DNA of 24,856 nt from Smittium culicis (lineage: Eukaryota > Kickxellomycota > Harpellomycetes > Harpellales > Legeriomycetaceae): NCBI GenBank assembly GCA_001970855.1, contig LSSN01000466.1, forward strand, positions 1 through 24,856, read 5' to 3'. The translations under genes and the position numbers were made by a program. Within the stretch, counting starts at the first letter, position 1. Every line of letters begins with the position of its first letter. Below the pieces are notes generated by a model, which did not search any database, had not been told where the DNA came from, and saw nothing but the letters and a program-made list of their open reading frames with translations. Below are positions 1 through 10,146 of this stretch, one piece after another.

Positions 1-64
1 GTGTAATTTCTTTTAAAAAAATCATTCCAATTTATATAATCTAAATCAAAATCCATCTACTACT

Positions 65-3000
65 ATGAGCGACATCCTTGATATAGAAACCGATTTTTTT
101 TCTGCTGCAGACACCGATGTTGCTGATAGCGACTGGTTCGAAGATCAACAAATACCTTCAGCTACTGACTCTGTCAGTGTTGAAAAAATGTCTACAATCC
201 CTATTCATTCAGAAGGCATAACTGACAGCTTTGTAGCTTCAACCCTCACCAAAGAAGATTCTTTGCAAATACCAAACCAAGACTTCGATTCTATCAATAA
301 AAACAAAAAATCCTTCAAGAAAAACAGAAGTCTAAGCCTCGATCGTGTACCAAAAAAAAAGAAAAAATCCGCTATTCGTGAAGAAGACTGGTTCTCAGGC
401 AGCTCTTTAAGCTCTCTCAACGATTTCGGTTCCCCAAGCGAGCTCGAATCCCAGGATGAAAGTGAACTCAGCGATTTAAGCGACTGGAGCGACTCAAAAA
501 ACTCTGATACCGATAATTTAAAATTTTCCTCAAATAAAGATCTAAGTTCTCTCCCAAAATCTAAATCTGCTAAATCTAAAAAGAGCGACGATACCCTCTA
601 CTCCAAAAAATCTAACCCGCCCAAAACCTCTCAAACTAATAACCCCAACTCTGGCCTTGATTTTACCGATAACAAAGCTTCTGATAAAGCTCACAGCGAA
701 TCTAACTTTAGAATAAGAAGAAGGCCAGGTCGCAGAAGAAAAGTATATCTAGATCAACCTAACAGAAAAGACGAGCAAGGTAGACCTCAAATTCTTTACT
801 TCGCCTCACGCGGTGATTTCGATTCTTGTAAAAAACTCGTGTCTCATGGCGCAAGCATCAATGCAAAAGATCTTCGTGGATGGACATTATACCATGAAGC
901 CGCAAGGCAAGGGAATACAGATCTTGGAAAGTTCATCCTACAAGTTTCTGACTCCACAAATATAAAAACTAAGTATCTTGACATCAACTCCCAATGCTCA
1001 AATGGAAACACCCCACTACATGAAGCCGTTAAATACAACAATCCTGAATTCGTCGTTTTCTTACTCTACAACGGTGCTAGAATGGATATAAAAAATAGCT
1101 TAGGCCACACCCCCCTTGACATTTGCAATAACCAGTCCTCTTTAGAACTCTTAGAATCTTCGCTACTCGAACTTCGAAGTGCGCTGACATGCGATAAAGC
1201 CGGTCAAACTAGACTTCATCGCGCTTGTTCGTCCGGTGACTACGATAAAGTCTTAAAACAACTAAACATTGGCGTCGAAATTGATTTACCTGACAATGCT
1301 GGATGGACTCCTTTACATGAAGCGTCTTTAGCTGGCCATACTTCCATCGTTCGTGAATTGCTGAGAAGGGGCGCCTCTACCACTGGCAAAGGATTCGGCG
1401 ATGACACCCCTCTACACGATGCTTGCGCAAACGGACACATTGAGGTCGTTAAACTACTGCTAAAATCAAACGCTGATATTAACGCTAAAAATTCAAACGG
1501 GCTTACCCCTTTTGAAATCACTACCGACGATGAAATAAAAAATCTGATATCCGATTGGAGAAAAAATTCTCCTCTAAGTCATTCAGAAAACGAAAACAAT
1601 AACGAAAACGAAAGCACCGAATCTAATCTCTCGCAACCAAATAAAAGCTTTGCTAAAAAGAAAAAAAAACAAATTTTATACAAATCGCTAAACGCAAAAT
1701 ATCGACGACCGAAAATAATTAATGAAAGCGATTATTCTGAACCCGAGGGCCCCAAATCGCCTGAAAACTTAAAACGGTTTACATCAAAAAACTTAAAGTT
1801 GTACAAAAAAATGTCAACTTTTTTTAAGCTACCTTCAACTGATAAAAGAAAACCTAAGCCCACCTCATCCAAGAAAAAAAAAAGAATCCATGATAATTCA
1901 GATCTTGAATACAGTAGCGAGTCGGAATCGCTCAAACCTCGAAATGTAAATCTAGACTCAAAGTCAAAAATAAAAAAAGCTAGTAACTCTTCTTCCCCCG
2001 TTAAATCTAGCCCAAAAGATGATGACAGTGAAAAAGTAAACTTTTATTACTCCTCTAGTACGCCTAGAATTTCACGCGAAGAACGCAAACTTAAGAGTAT
2101 ATTATCCACCCTTGCAAAGATTGAGCAAAGAAAAGGAAATCAGAGAATTAATAGTCTCCCGTCACCTATTAAAAGAAAGGATAAAATTTCATCCTCATAC
2201 TCGAAGGGCAATAATACCAAGAAATTCGACTCTCTAGACTATAAAAGAAATAAAACTAAAAGCGAAAATGATGAAAATGATTCGTTTAGTTCCATTCCGC
2301 CAAAAAAAACTGCATCAACCCCATCTAACTCTACTATACCCGAAGTTGCTCCGATTATTGTTAAACGACGCAGAGGTCGCCCTCCAAAGGACAGAACCCT
2401 ATATTTACCTACCCCTACATCCTCAAGGGTTGGCGATAATAGTAGTAATTCTAACATTTCTAAACATACACATAATAATGACAGTAACAATAACAGTACA
2501 CCTCTTAAAAATACTCATGTTCATACATCGGATAATACCAGTAAAGATAGATCAGTACCAACTGAAATTAATGCACAAAATGATGCAACTAGTGATATTA
2601 GCTACAAATCACCTATACCCGTGCCCATTTTTAATTACAATGAAAATCTAACTTTTCTTGATTCTAAGTCGTCTTCTAGCACCAAACCATTGGTAGAAGA
2701 GCAAGACGAAACTCAAATTAGTGAACAAAAATCATCTCTCGAAAATTCCCAAAGGAATAGCACCACTAGCAGTCCCAAAAAAAATAAATACGACAATAAC
2801 GAAACTTCACTAACAAACCGTCATAAGGACGGTAAACCTGCTAGTAAAGTTGATGCGACATCAAGTATATCTGAAGGCTCGATCTTTAATCAAAATGGGC
2901 TTGGCATAAACAAAGATTCTGTACACGAAGATAAAGACAGCAGTGTTTCTTCAACACTTAGTACGTCAAGTACTTTACCTGAAAATCAGGGTCAAACACA

Positions 3001-4021
3001 TAAACCCACTCTTGATATAAACTACCGTTTCTTGCACCCGTTGATATTCAAATCGATTAGCGAAAACAAAGACATGTATTATATTACTGATCTACAGGTG
3101 TTTTTATACATTAATACACTATTTTATCATTTGTCAAAAATTTCATCTGCAAATGATCACGATTCCTTGAATTCAGATTTTAATAAATTTTCTGAAAGAC
3201 TAGTCAATGACACGACAGTTTGTTTATCTGATTTGCAAAAAACCGAATTATATAAAATTTTTGCACGAAATCCCAGTGAAAAAATGTATGTAGATGAAAA
3301 TTCTATGCCCAGTCACTTGCGGGTCCTTGAAAGCGAATCAAGTTTTTCTAGCTTCAGAATTAACTTTATTTCTTTTAATAGAGTTTTGGAGTTCTTTACA
3401 GGCGTTTTTGGACCAGGCGTTGTTAGTTTATTCAAATCTAGCGTTATAAAGCTTGTTTCTATAAGATCATCTGAACTATCATCCTTATCTGACTTAAACT
3501 TAAGCTTAAGTAGTTTCAAGCCTGCAAATAGTTCCAGCAGCGAAATGATGATAAATTTCATCGATAAGTCTACAATTAGTTACAATTTGGAAAATATAAA
3601 CGTTGAAAAAACGATTGAGGAAATTAAAAAAGTACTATTCGAAATTCCAAAGCCTGACAAGCCCAGTGGTATTGAATACGTTACTTCAGAAATAAAAAAT
3701 TCTGCTAGACTTTCAGCAATTATGAACACTGCATGCAATCCATCATCAGAAATATTTGCATCACAAGAAATTAAAAACAACCATTTAGGCTTGGGGCTAA
3801 AAATTTGCTCTGTTCCTCAAAATACAAACCTTCCTCAGCGCAACATGTCTCAAAACAATAGCCCTTGTAGTATTATTTTGAATGATGGGATTTTCTACTC
3901 GAAAAAGCGCGAGCTGGTGGGACTCGATTTCACTTCCAATAAATCGAAATGTTTCAAGATGATTCCTAGGAAATATTCGGCAAAGCTTCTTTATTCAGGC
4001 GATAAGCTATACACTTTCTAA
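65..4021 (+). CDS. Ankyrin-repeat, AT-hook nuclear protein (HOS4/ANKRD11-like)
   Basis: A 1318-aa protein from one uninterrupted frame; the first ATG is at 65 and the stop is TAA. Residues 1-230 are Ser/Asp/Lys-rich with basic stretches such as KKKKK (likely NLS) and an Arg-rich AT-hook-like patch near 216-226 (RRRPGRRRK). Two ankyrin blocks follow, about 243-365 and 375-495, with clear TPLHEA, TRLHRA, GWTPLHEA and DTPLHDA signatures. Residues 500-1000 are low-complexity with Lys, Asn and Ser runs and a canonical AT-hook core, RRRGRPPK, near 768-775. The C-terminal 310 residues look more globular. The order LHRAC..DNAGWTPLHEA..GDDTPLHDA..GH is typical of fungal HOS4 (Set3 histone deacetylase complex) and animal ANKRD11/12, so a chromatin-associated, HDAC-linked role is inferred. 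The ankyrin assignment is secure; orthology to HOS4 is less so. No intron is needed. Confidence 0.85.
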   Translation: MSDILDIETDFFSAADTDVADSDWFEDQQIPSATDSVSVEKMSTIPIHSEGITDSFVASTLTKEDSLQIPNQDFDSINKNKKSFKKNRSLSLDRVPKKKKKSAIREEDWFSGSSLSSLNDFGSPSELESQDESELSDLSDWSDSKNSDTDNLKFSSNKDLSSLPKSKSAKSKKSDDTLYSKKSNPPKTSQTNNPNSGLDFTDNKASDKAHSESNFRIRRRPGRRRKVYLDQPNRKDEQGRPQILYFASRGDFDSCKKLVSHGASINAKDLRGWTLYHEAARQGNTDLGKFILQVSDSTNIKTKYLDINSQCSNGNTPLHEAVKYNNPEFVVFLLYNGARMDIKNSLGHTPLDICNNQSSLELLESSLLELRSALTCDKAGQTRLHRACSSGDYDKVLKQLNIGVEIDLPDNAGWTPLHEASLAGHTSIVRELLRRGASTTGKGFGDDTPLHDACANGHIEVVKLLLKSNADINAKNSNGLTPFEITTDDEIKNLISDWRKNSPLSHSENENNNENESTESNLSQPNKSFAKKKKKQILYKSLNAKYRRPKIINESDYSEPEGPKSPENLKRFTSKNLKLYKKMSTFFKLPSTDKRKPKPTSSKKKKRIHDNSDLEYSSESESLKPRNVNLDSKSKIKKASNSSSPVKSSPKDDDSEKVNFYYSSSTPRISREERKLKSILSTLAKIEQRKGNQRINSLPSPIKRKDKISSSYSKGNNTKKFDSLDYKRNKTKSENDENDSFSSIPPKKTASTPSNSTIPEVAPIIVKRRRGRPPKDRTLYLPTPTSSRVGDNSSNSNISKHTHNNDSNNNSTPLKNTHVHTSDNTSKDRSVPTEINAQNDATSDISYKSPIPVPIFNYNENLTFLDSKSSSSTKPLVEEQDETQISEQKSSLENSQRNSTTSSPKKNKYDNNETSLTNRHKDGKPASKVDATSSISEGSIFNQNGLGINKDSVHEDKDSSVSSTLSTSSTLPENQGQTHKPTLDINYRFLHPLIFKSISENKDMYYITDLQVFLYINTLFYHLSKISSANDHDSLNSDFNKFSERLVNDTTVCLSDLQKTELYKIFARNPSEKMYVDENSMPSHLRVLESESSFSSFRINFISFNRVLEFFTGVFGPGVVSLFKSSVIKLVSIRSSELSSLSDLNLSLSSFKPANSSSSEMMINFIDKSTISYNLENINVEKTIEEIKKVLFEIPKPDKPSGIEYVTSEIKNSARLSAIMNTACNPSSEIFASQEIKNNHLGLGLKICSVPQNTNLPQRNMSQNNSPCSIILNDGIFYSKKRELVGLDFTSNKSKCFKMIPRKYSAKLLYSGDKLYTF

Positions 4022-4937
4022 ATCTCAATTTTTTTTTGCACCTTTTTAGATTACCTTTTCACATTCCTTTGTACTATTTGATAATTTTAAAAGTAATTAA
4101 TAATAATTTGTGCTGCGCCTTATTTTTTTTTCCATGTACATTGTATCAGTTTTATATTATTTTAGAGCTTAGTGTATAAGAGCTAGCACTTTTTGCTCGA
4201 AGTTATTTTGCGAGAAATGTTAAACCTAAATAATTATTTGATGGTCGGTGCTATATATGAAATATCTCTTATTCTTTTTTTTTATTTCAAATTCACTTTT
4301 TAAATAAAAGTAACTCAATTAGCTCTTTTCGTGGGCGGTAGAAAATTTTTTGATCTAAAAAATATAGCTAAGCGAGTTTTGTGCAAACAACTTATTTCTG
4401 AAACTGACAAAAAGCTATGGCTCAGTAAAAAATATCAGATACTTACAGACTCGCTAATAAATTATCAGCGAGCAATAAAACAATTGTTTTTAAAGATATC
4501 ATGGAAGAATCAGAGATAAAAATAAAAGTAATCTGGTAATAAAATAATGCGTGTATAAATAAATAAATTTTAGTATAGCTGATTTTTTTTCGCGCATTAA
4601 ATCAACTCAAATCACGCAATTGTTGAAAATGGTTCAAAAAATAGCCTATTTATTATTGGATAAAGCATATTTTTAAAGGCAGCAAAGCTTGAACTTTTTT
4701 GCCAATTAAATCGGCATGTCAATAAATAGATTGCATTTTATTGGGTAAATTTTTTTGGTTTTTTTGATAAAGTGTGTCAAAAAAAGATTATTGCCAATAT
4801 TTGATGCTTTTTAAATGTTTTCTTATAATCAAATCTAATATAATATAATATTTAGTTATAAACGAACCTCATTCAATCTGCGTTTCTCCTTCTATATATC
4901 TCCCAATTTTTAATTAGCATACCGTAATTTTATCACT
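4022..4937. other. Intergenic, ankyrin gene to MND1
   Basis: About 0.9 kb of AT-rich spacer. It starts with a T-rich 3' flank of the ankyrin gene and ends with a pyrimidine-rich stretch (4880-4910) just upstream of the MND1 ATG, as expected of a leader. A 62-codon frame at 4331-4519 opens only with GTG and has no recognisable domain, so I do not call it a gene. I see no tRNA or repeat here. Confidence 0.6.
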
Positions 4938-6325
4938 ATGGTAAGATATATCCGTCCCTCCATCATTACTGCCTATAAATAAATAATCTTGTTTTTTTTT
5001 TAATTTATGTGCGACTGAACTCTTCGAGCAATATGAGCCCAAGAATCTAATTTTCTTACTCTTTTTTTTAATCAAATAGACCAAGCGAATGTCTGCTGAT
5101 GATAAGCAAAAATGCATGCTCGATCTGCTGTACGAAAAAGTACATTTTTATTTTGATTTAACCTTCATGGATTAACATACTGTTTTTATCTTTACCCTCA
5201 AAGCTGAAACTCATGCTTTTTTTTTTTTTATTTACTTAGAAATCGTTCTTCCAGCTTAAAGAACTTGAGAAAATGGGATATAAAGAAAAGAAAATTGGCA
5301 AGTCACTTATTATTACTTGATTAATCGCTTATTAATAAAAATAGTAAAACTCAAATAAAAAGTTATTCTGATACTCTCTTCAACTAATAGCCTTTTCATC
5401 TAATCATTTTATCTTTTTTTTTTAGCCTTGGCGACTATAAAAGATACGCTGCAAGCTTTAGTAGATGATGGTAAGGTTCATTTAGATAAAATAGGAACCT
5501 CGAATTATTACTGGGCATTTCCCAGCGAAGGTGCAGTTATTGTAAGTTTGCTAATATTTTATCTCAAATTCTTACAGCATATAAAAAAAAAACTCAAAAT
5601 TCCGCATAAAATCACAATTATACAAACTATGTTTAATACCACCTTCAACGTTTTTCATAGAGGAAAAGAAAGCTTGATGAGTTAGAAAAACAGTACAGCA
5701 ATTTGCTAAAGGATAAGGAAAATCTTGAGAACTCTATTTCAGAAAACACGAAAGGAAAAGAGCAATCGGTACGTATTAACATTTATTACCTTTTTTAATA
5801 TAAATCATAAACTTAAATCCCCACTCGAAAAAATAAATGTTGATATTTAACTGATTTAATCTTGAATCAAACATTGCTAAGATATTTTAATCAAAATCTT
5901 ATTAGCTTTTAAATTTAATCGTCAAATACATGTACATACGCACATGATTTATGCTATTTATTCAACTAGGATATTAATCTACTAAAATCGGCCTACCGCA
6001 TCATCTTGCCACATTTTTATATACTAAAAATATTCACTTTTATTTTATTTGCTTATAGGAAGAAAGAGCTGCTTTGGAGGAAGAATTAGCTATTTTGGAA
6101 CTGATATACTCTAACCAGAATGCCACACTAGAAAAGTTTAAAGAATGCGATCCTGAAACATTACGCGCAATGCAATCCAAATCCGCAATTGCTAAGGATG
6201 CTGCAAACAGATGGACAGATAACATATTTATCGTTCAAAGCTGGTGCAGAGACAAATTCAACATCGAATCTGCTGATTTTTTTAAACAATTTGGAATTAA
6301 GGACGACTTTGACAACATTCCATAG
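4938..6325 (+). CDS. MND1: MND1, meiotic recombination factor (HOP2 partner), six exons
   Basis: Reconstructed exons: 4938-4940, 5080-5139, 5240-5297, 5426-5541, 5661-5768 and 6059-6325, giving 203 aa (human MND1 is about 205 aa). MND1 forms a heterodimer with HOP2 that stimulates Dmc1/Rad51 strand invasion in meiosis. Family landmarks appear in order: SADDKQ near the N-terminus, FFQLKELEK, the winged-helix segment TLQALVDDGKV with IGTSNYYWAFPSE, a coiled coil beginning RKRKLDELEKQY, then CDPETL, AANRWTDNIF and the C-terminal FGIKDDFDNI. Frame is kept across every junction only with the exons given. Introns are 139, 100, 128, 119 and 290 nt; the last contains TACTAAA branch-point-like motifs near 5980 and 6022. 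Oddities are a first exon consisting solely of ATG and a GC-AG third intron. Presence of MND1 suggests retained meiotic capacity. Confidence 0.93.
4941..5079 (+). other. MND1 intron 1, directly after the start codon
   Basis: The sequence reads ATG then GTAAGA (strong donor), and ends with a T-rich tract and AATAG before ACC AAG CGA ATG TCT. Splicing gives M-TKR-MSADDKQ, matching the usual M-(S/x)KKxxLSAEEK pattern of the family. The alternative is initiation at the second ATG (5089), which needs no intron 1 and gives a protein 4 residues shorter. Confidence 0.7.
5298..5425 (+). other. MND1 intron 3, GC-AG class
   Basis: Exon 3 must donate one nucleotide (G) and exon 4 two (CC) to keep the MND1 frame. 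The only donor meeting this is G|GCAAGT at 5297/5298, the strong consensus of GC-AG introns. The nearby GT at 5302 would put exon 4 out of frame. The spliced product reads KEKKI-A-LATIKDTLQ, the same spacing as KEKGITAMSVKEVLQ in human MND1. The intron ends in a long T run plus TAG. Confidence 0.88.
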
Positions 6326-6706
6326 TTTCACCATTTTTTTTCCTAATCTATCAAAAATATCGCCTAAGACATCCCCCCCCCCCCACCTATTCAACCATAT
6401 TTCTTAACTCCTCGAAATTTTACACATTTATCCACGCCCCACGCCCCCTCCCTCACTTCCTTAGCCTCTTACAATTACTGTATTTTAAACTATGATATGT
6501 TATCTTTATCATTTTTTTCCCTCGTTGATACCATCTTTACCTGACTACAAGTTTTTTTTATAAAATTTTAATAATAACCTTCATAACGAATCTAAAAAGA
6601 TTGCGTAGAATAAAAGATAACTTTTGAAAATTTGCATTTTGAAATAAGTAAAACTATTAAAATTAAAAAACCAGGCACTAATTGAAAGGATTGATATTAT
6701 TCAGTA
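6326..6706. other. Convergent 3' intergenic spacer with poly-C tract
   Basis: The 381 bp lie between the stop codons of MND1 (+) and the armadillo gene (-), so the spacer should hold both 3' UTRs. A run of 12 C at 6373-6384 is followed by a generally C-rich stretch to about 6455, which stands out in this AT-rich DNA. No ORF or RNA gene is seen. Confidence 0.6.
6373..6384. repeat. Poly-C homopolymer (C12)
   Basis: Twelve consecutive C lie about 50 nt past the MND1 stop codon, presumably in its 3' UTR. On the opposite strand it is a G12 run in the 3' flank of the convergent gene. Confidence 0.9.
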
Positions 6707-9671
6707 TTAGATGAGCTTTAAGAGTTCCATTAAATCAGCTTGAAACTTTTCATCTACAGCCTCAGAGTGTTTGCTTAAAAAAGCTTCCAAACTTCTCAAA
6801 AGATCGATGGCTTGTTTATAGATTGCTGCATTAATGTCATACTTCTTCGGTATCTCGCTACTGCCACCAACATCAGTTTCACTTACCAGATGATTATTTA
6901 GCTCATTATTAGATTCGTTATTAAAATTTAATATAATTTTGTTAATTGTGCTGTATAAACTAATCTTTTCATTTTCCCCTATGCTCAAACTAGACGAGAC
7001 TGTGCTATCTTTTTCATCAAGCTTTTTTTCATACTCGGTTTTTAAATTGCACAAAATCTTAAACGCTATTTTATATATATCAATAATCAAAAATTGAATT
7101 AAAAGGGCTATCTGTTACAGAATAAAAGTCTTGAACTTGGGCTAAATAAAACGAGAAAATTAGATGTAAAATAATTGATTTATTTAATTGATCTTACAGT
7201 ACCCTTGAGGTCTATTATCAAATACCGATAGTAGTGAAAGTCCTGATAACCCTTCAAGTCTTAACAATGGGCTTTTTTCTCCATCCAGCGAAGTAAACTT
7301 GATTGCAATTATTGAAATGTCCAAATTCAAAATTTCTTCTTGATAAGTATCTAAAATATATAGATATATATATATTACAGTTGAAAGATAGCTCTTATGC
7401 TTAATAAGCCTAACAAATAAAATTTTTTAATAATATAAATGCATAAAAAAGACATTAGAAAAATCTTAACCTTGATTTTTTGGATTTAATAACACAGTTT
7501 GTAATACCGATAGAAGAGTTCTTGTTGACTCGCATCTTATTGTTTCCAACTCGGTTGAAGATGCCATTTCAATTATACTTTTGGCTGAATATTTATTAGA
7601 TAAATCGTCTGTGAGCTTAAAGCTATCATCAATTGAGGAGCCTTTTAGTAGTAAATTAGCAATAGGAAGTCTTGAGTCTGCAAATACGTCTTTCGATGAA
7701 GCCATGTGTCTAATAACGCCTAGCGCTACCAGAGATACGTGCGATGAATTACTAAAAGCCCATGGTAGAGTATATTCAGGGATCTTAATTTCAGCTAGTC
7801 TTTTTTTGTTTTTGTCTGAATTAAATTGTATATCAAAATTGGTGAGTATTTACAAGATAAAGTATTTTATGTTTTTACTAGCATATACAATTTCTGATGA
7901 TAAAAGAAAATAATTACCAGAAATTGACAAGTTTCTTATAAACCCAAGAGCCGAGAAAAGGGTTCTTATATCCACAGTACTCTCCTTATTGATAATACGT
8001 GTGGCTACATCTTGTGTAAAAGAGGAATTGGAAAAGTATTCACTGTTACTCTCGTTTCGAGCCAAGTTACCAAAAACAATTAATAGCAACATTGCCATCC
8101 CTTCGCTGAACAAATCATTTTTAGTGTTATCTGCTGAGGAAAAGCCTGGGAAATTTATGGCCTTTTTTACATATGGTTCAGAGTAAGTAAAAAGTTCTTT
8201 ATTTGAAAACAAAGAGTCCATATTGGCGTCTAAAAAAATAAAATCAAAGAGTAAATCTTTAAAATTCTTTTAAAGAAGAGTGTAAAATAGTAAAACTTAT
8301 AAAAATAATATCTAAATTACCTTCCCCAGTGATATAAGAAATAACATGAGCCATAGCTTCAACCTTCTTACTGTATGTGGCTTTTATTTTAAACTCTTCG
8401 TTGAAATTAGGTTGTGCAGACGAGTTATCACGATAAACAACTGAACTAGAATTATCGTTAATAGAATTTACTAAAATAAATTTAGACAACTCTGCGATCT
8501 TAATCAAAAGATCTAGCTCTACTATCTGTTTTCTAATGGTCACTATTATATTACAAGCGAAATAAATAATGAAGTTTTCATATAGTTTATAAAATGGCTA
8601 GCTCAATTTAATCGCAGATGAAAATTAATGATTATTTTAGTAAAATAAGCATACCGCTTGAGTGTACTATGTTATAAAATAGCCAAATAAAATTTTCTTG
8701 GCCTGTTTCGCATTGATTGTATTTAGAAGAGTGAAGCAAAAACTCGACAATTATTTTAGTGTTGCTTGGGTTATTTTCGAAAATCGATATAAACTTCTTT
8801 TCGTCTGCATATATTATAGTTATCATGATTTGCAAAAAATTAATAAAAAAAAGTTTTTTTTTATATTATTAGGATATTATTTTAATAAAAATACCTTGAT
8901 CGTAAAAGTTATCGAAAATATTTGATACTATCATTGCTAACATTTCTATCGAATCAATAGGAGCATAGCGATCCGGATTGCTTTCTGATATATTAGCTAT
9001 TAAATTTGTTGATCTTTTTGTATAAAAATCTATAATTTTGAGTATTTCAAAGTCAATCAGATTATTTCTAGTGAACAGAGTAAAATTTTCTGGAAAAACT
9101 ATAGTCGAGTTAAACAAAACTGATGTTAACGCAGTAAGAATTCGAACGACATTTGGCTCTTCTATTATTTCGTTACTGTTTTGAATTTCTTTAGCTAAAA
9201 TTTCAAGAGAATTTTTTAAAAGCTTAACATCCGAATCTTTAAATTCAGCCCATGGTACAGTTTTATCGTTCTTTTCGCCTGCACAGCAATTGTTAATTAA
9301 TCTTAATGATTGCTCTATTGTTAAAAGCACTTCTTTGAATTTTGAAGAATCCTGGATAGAATTAGATCCTATTGATAAATGATCGATTAAATGAAATATA
9401 TTTTGAAATTACAACATATTTGATTTTACTAACCTTGAATAAAAGACAAAGATATTTTCAAAACTTCAAAAGCCAACGTAACACCGTTCGAATTTCCTAT
9501 TTTGATTTTTAATTTTGGATCTCTAGCCTGTATAGCCAATTTTTCAAGGATCGATTTTGCTTCGCCTAACGAGCAATGGTCCTGATTTAGGTTAGAGATC
9601 TTTTCACAGCCATCGTGCTCAATTGAGAGCTTTAATTTTTCTAGCTGTAAAACTATTTCACTTAAAATCAT
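6707..9671 (-). CDS. Armadillo-type protein, SmgGDS/RAP1GDS1-like, eight exons
   Basis: Minus-strand exons: 9671-9434, 9368-8895, 8804-8655, 8542-8321, 8229-7918, 7815-7471, 7350-7198 and 7107-6707, totalling 2295 nt (764 aa plus TAA). All junctions are GT-AG, all in phase 1, and the frame stays open throughout. The protein is alpha-helical without obvious signal or TM segments, as expected for an armadillo solenoid. Matches to SmgGDS occur in order: FGNLARNESN (about 414-423; NFARNDAN in human), FIRNLSIS (about 457; LRNLAIP), LPWAF...VIRHMASSKDV (LVEWC...LIRHSKSKDV) and IIEMASSTE...ESTRTLLSVL (LVTMATSEH...EALVALALI). SmgGDS binds and chaperones or exchanges prenylated small GTPases in the cytosol. 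This protein is longer than human SmgGDS (about 607 aa). The least certain junction is the last intron (acceptor CAGATAG at 7108). It could instead be a divergent armadillo protein of other function. Confidence 0.78.
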
Positions 9672-9953
9672 TTTAAAAATAAAAAGGCTATCTAATTTGT
9701 AATAGTACTGACTAATTATAAGAACTCTTAGCTTTGTTATTAATTACTAATTGAATGTTCATTTTCTTGTTCAAATATATTCAGCATTTCTTACGAGTGC
9801 ACCGTTTTAATTTATTGCCAAATCAATTCAACCTATTACAACTAGTGTACCCATTAAAATAAAATCGTTAAGCTATTGGCTATCAATAACCTTTATTGAT
9901 TGGCTATATATTTCACTTACGCTTTTATTAGATCTATAGCAAATTTAACTTGG
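9672..9953. other. 5' flank of the armadillo gene
   Basis: This should contain the promoter and leader of the minus-strand armadillo gene. The sequence is AT-rich with no motif I can name. A phrase near 9895-9912 (GATTGGCTATATATTT) resembles the 3' interior of the 189-bp element that begins at 9954, but the match is too short to call another copy. Confidence 0.4.
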
Positions 9954-10142
9954 CCCTTTCCCGCCCAACACCATTTAAAAAATTGAATTAGTTGATTCGT
10001 TAATGACTTAAAAGTAAAATATTTATTCGATCATTTATTTTAACGTACAAATATATGATTGAGCCTCGGATTTGAATTATTTTTATTGAATACAGATGGC
10101 TATATTTTGTAGATCAAAAACAGTATATCTCCAGTAAAAGGG
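9954..10142 (+). mobile_element. TTAA-type MITE, copy A
   Basis: A 189-bp element beginning CCCTTTCCCGCCCAACAC and ending AAAAGGG, followed by TTAA (10143-10146). On the left a TTAA lies 5 nt away (9945-9948), so the target duplication has decayed or shifted. The interior shares TTGATTCGT and ATTGAATACAG-TGGCTATATT with the copies near 21 kb. It is the only full copy at the left edge of the gene desert, close to the armadillo gene promoter. It has no coding capacity. Confidence 0.82.
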
Positions 10143-10146
10143 TTAA

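Noticed and set aside
2268..2651. 127-codon frame overlapping the ankyrin gene
   Set aside because: Out-of-frame shadow of a low-complexity coding region; the ankyrin/AT-hook frame accounts for the sequence.
4331..4519. 62-codon frame between the ankyrin gene and MND1
   Set aside because: Starts only at GTG, has no recognisable domain, and no splice sites link it to MND1. Not supported as a gene.
5302..5425. GT donor (GTCACT) for MND1 intron 3
   Set aside because: It leaves two bases for the split codon and puts the next exon out of frame; the GC donor four bases earlier restores the conserved protein.
7108..7202. Alternative last intron of the armadillo gene using GTACTG (7202) or acceptor CAG before ATAG
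   Set aside because: These combinations break the reading frame; GTAAGA at 7197 with the acceptor at 7108 keeps it and preserves phase 1.
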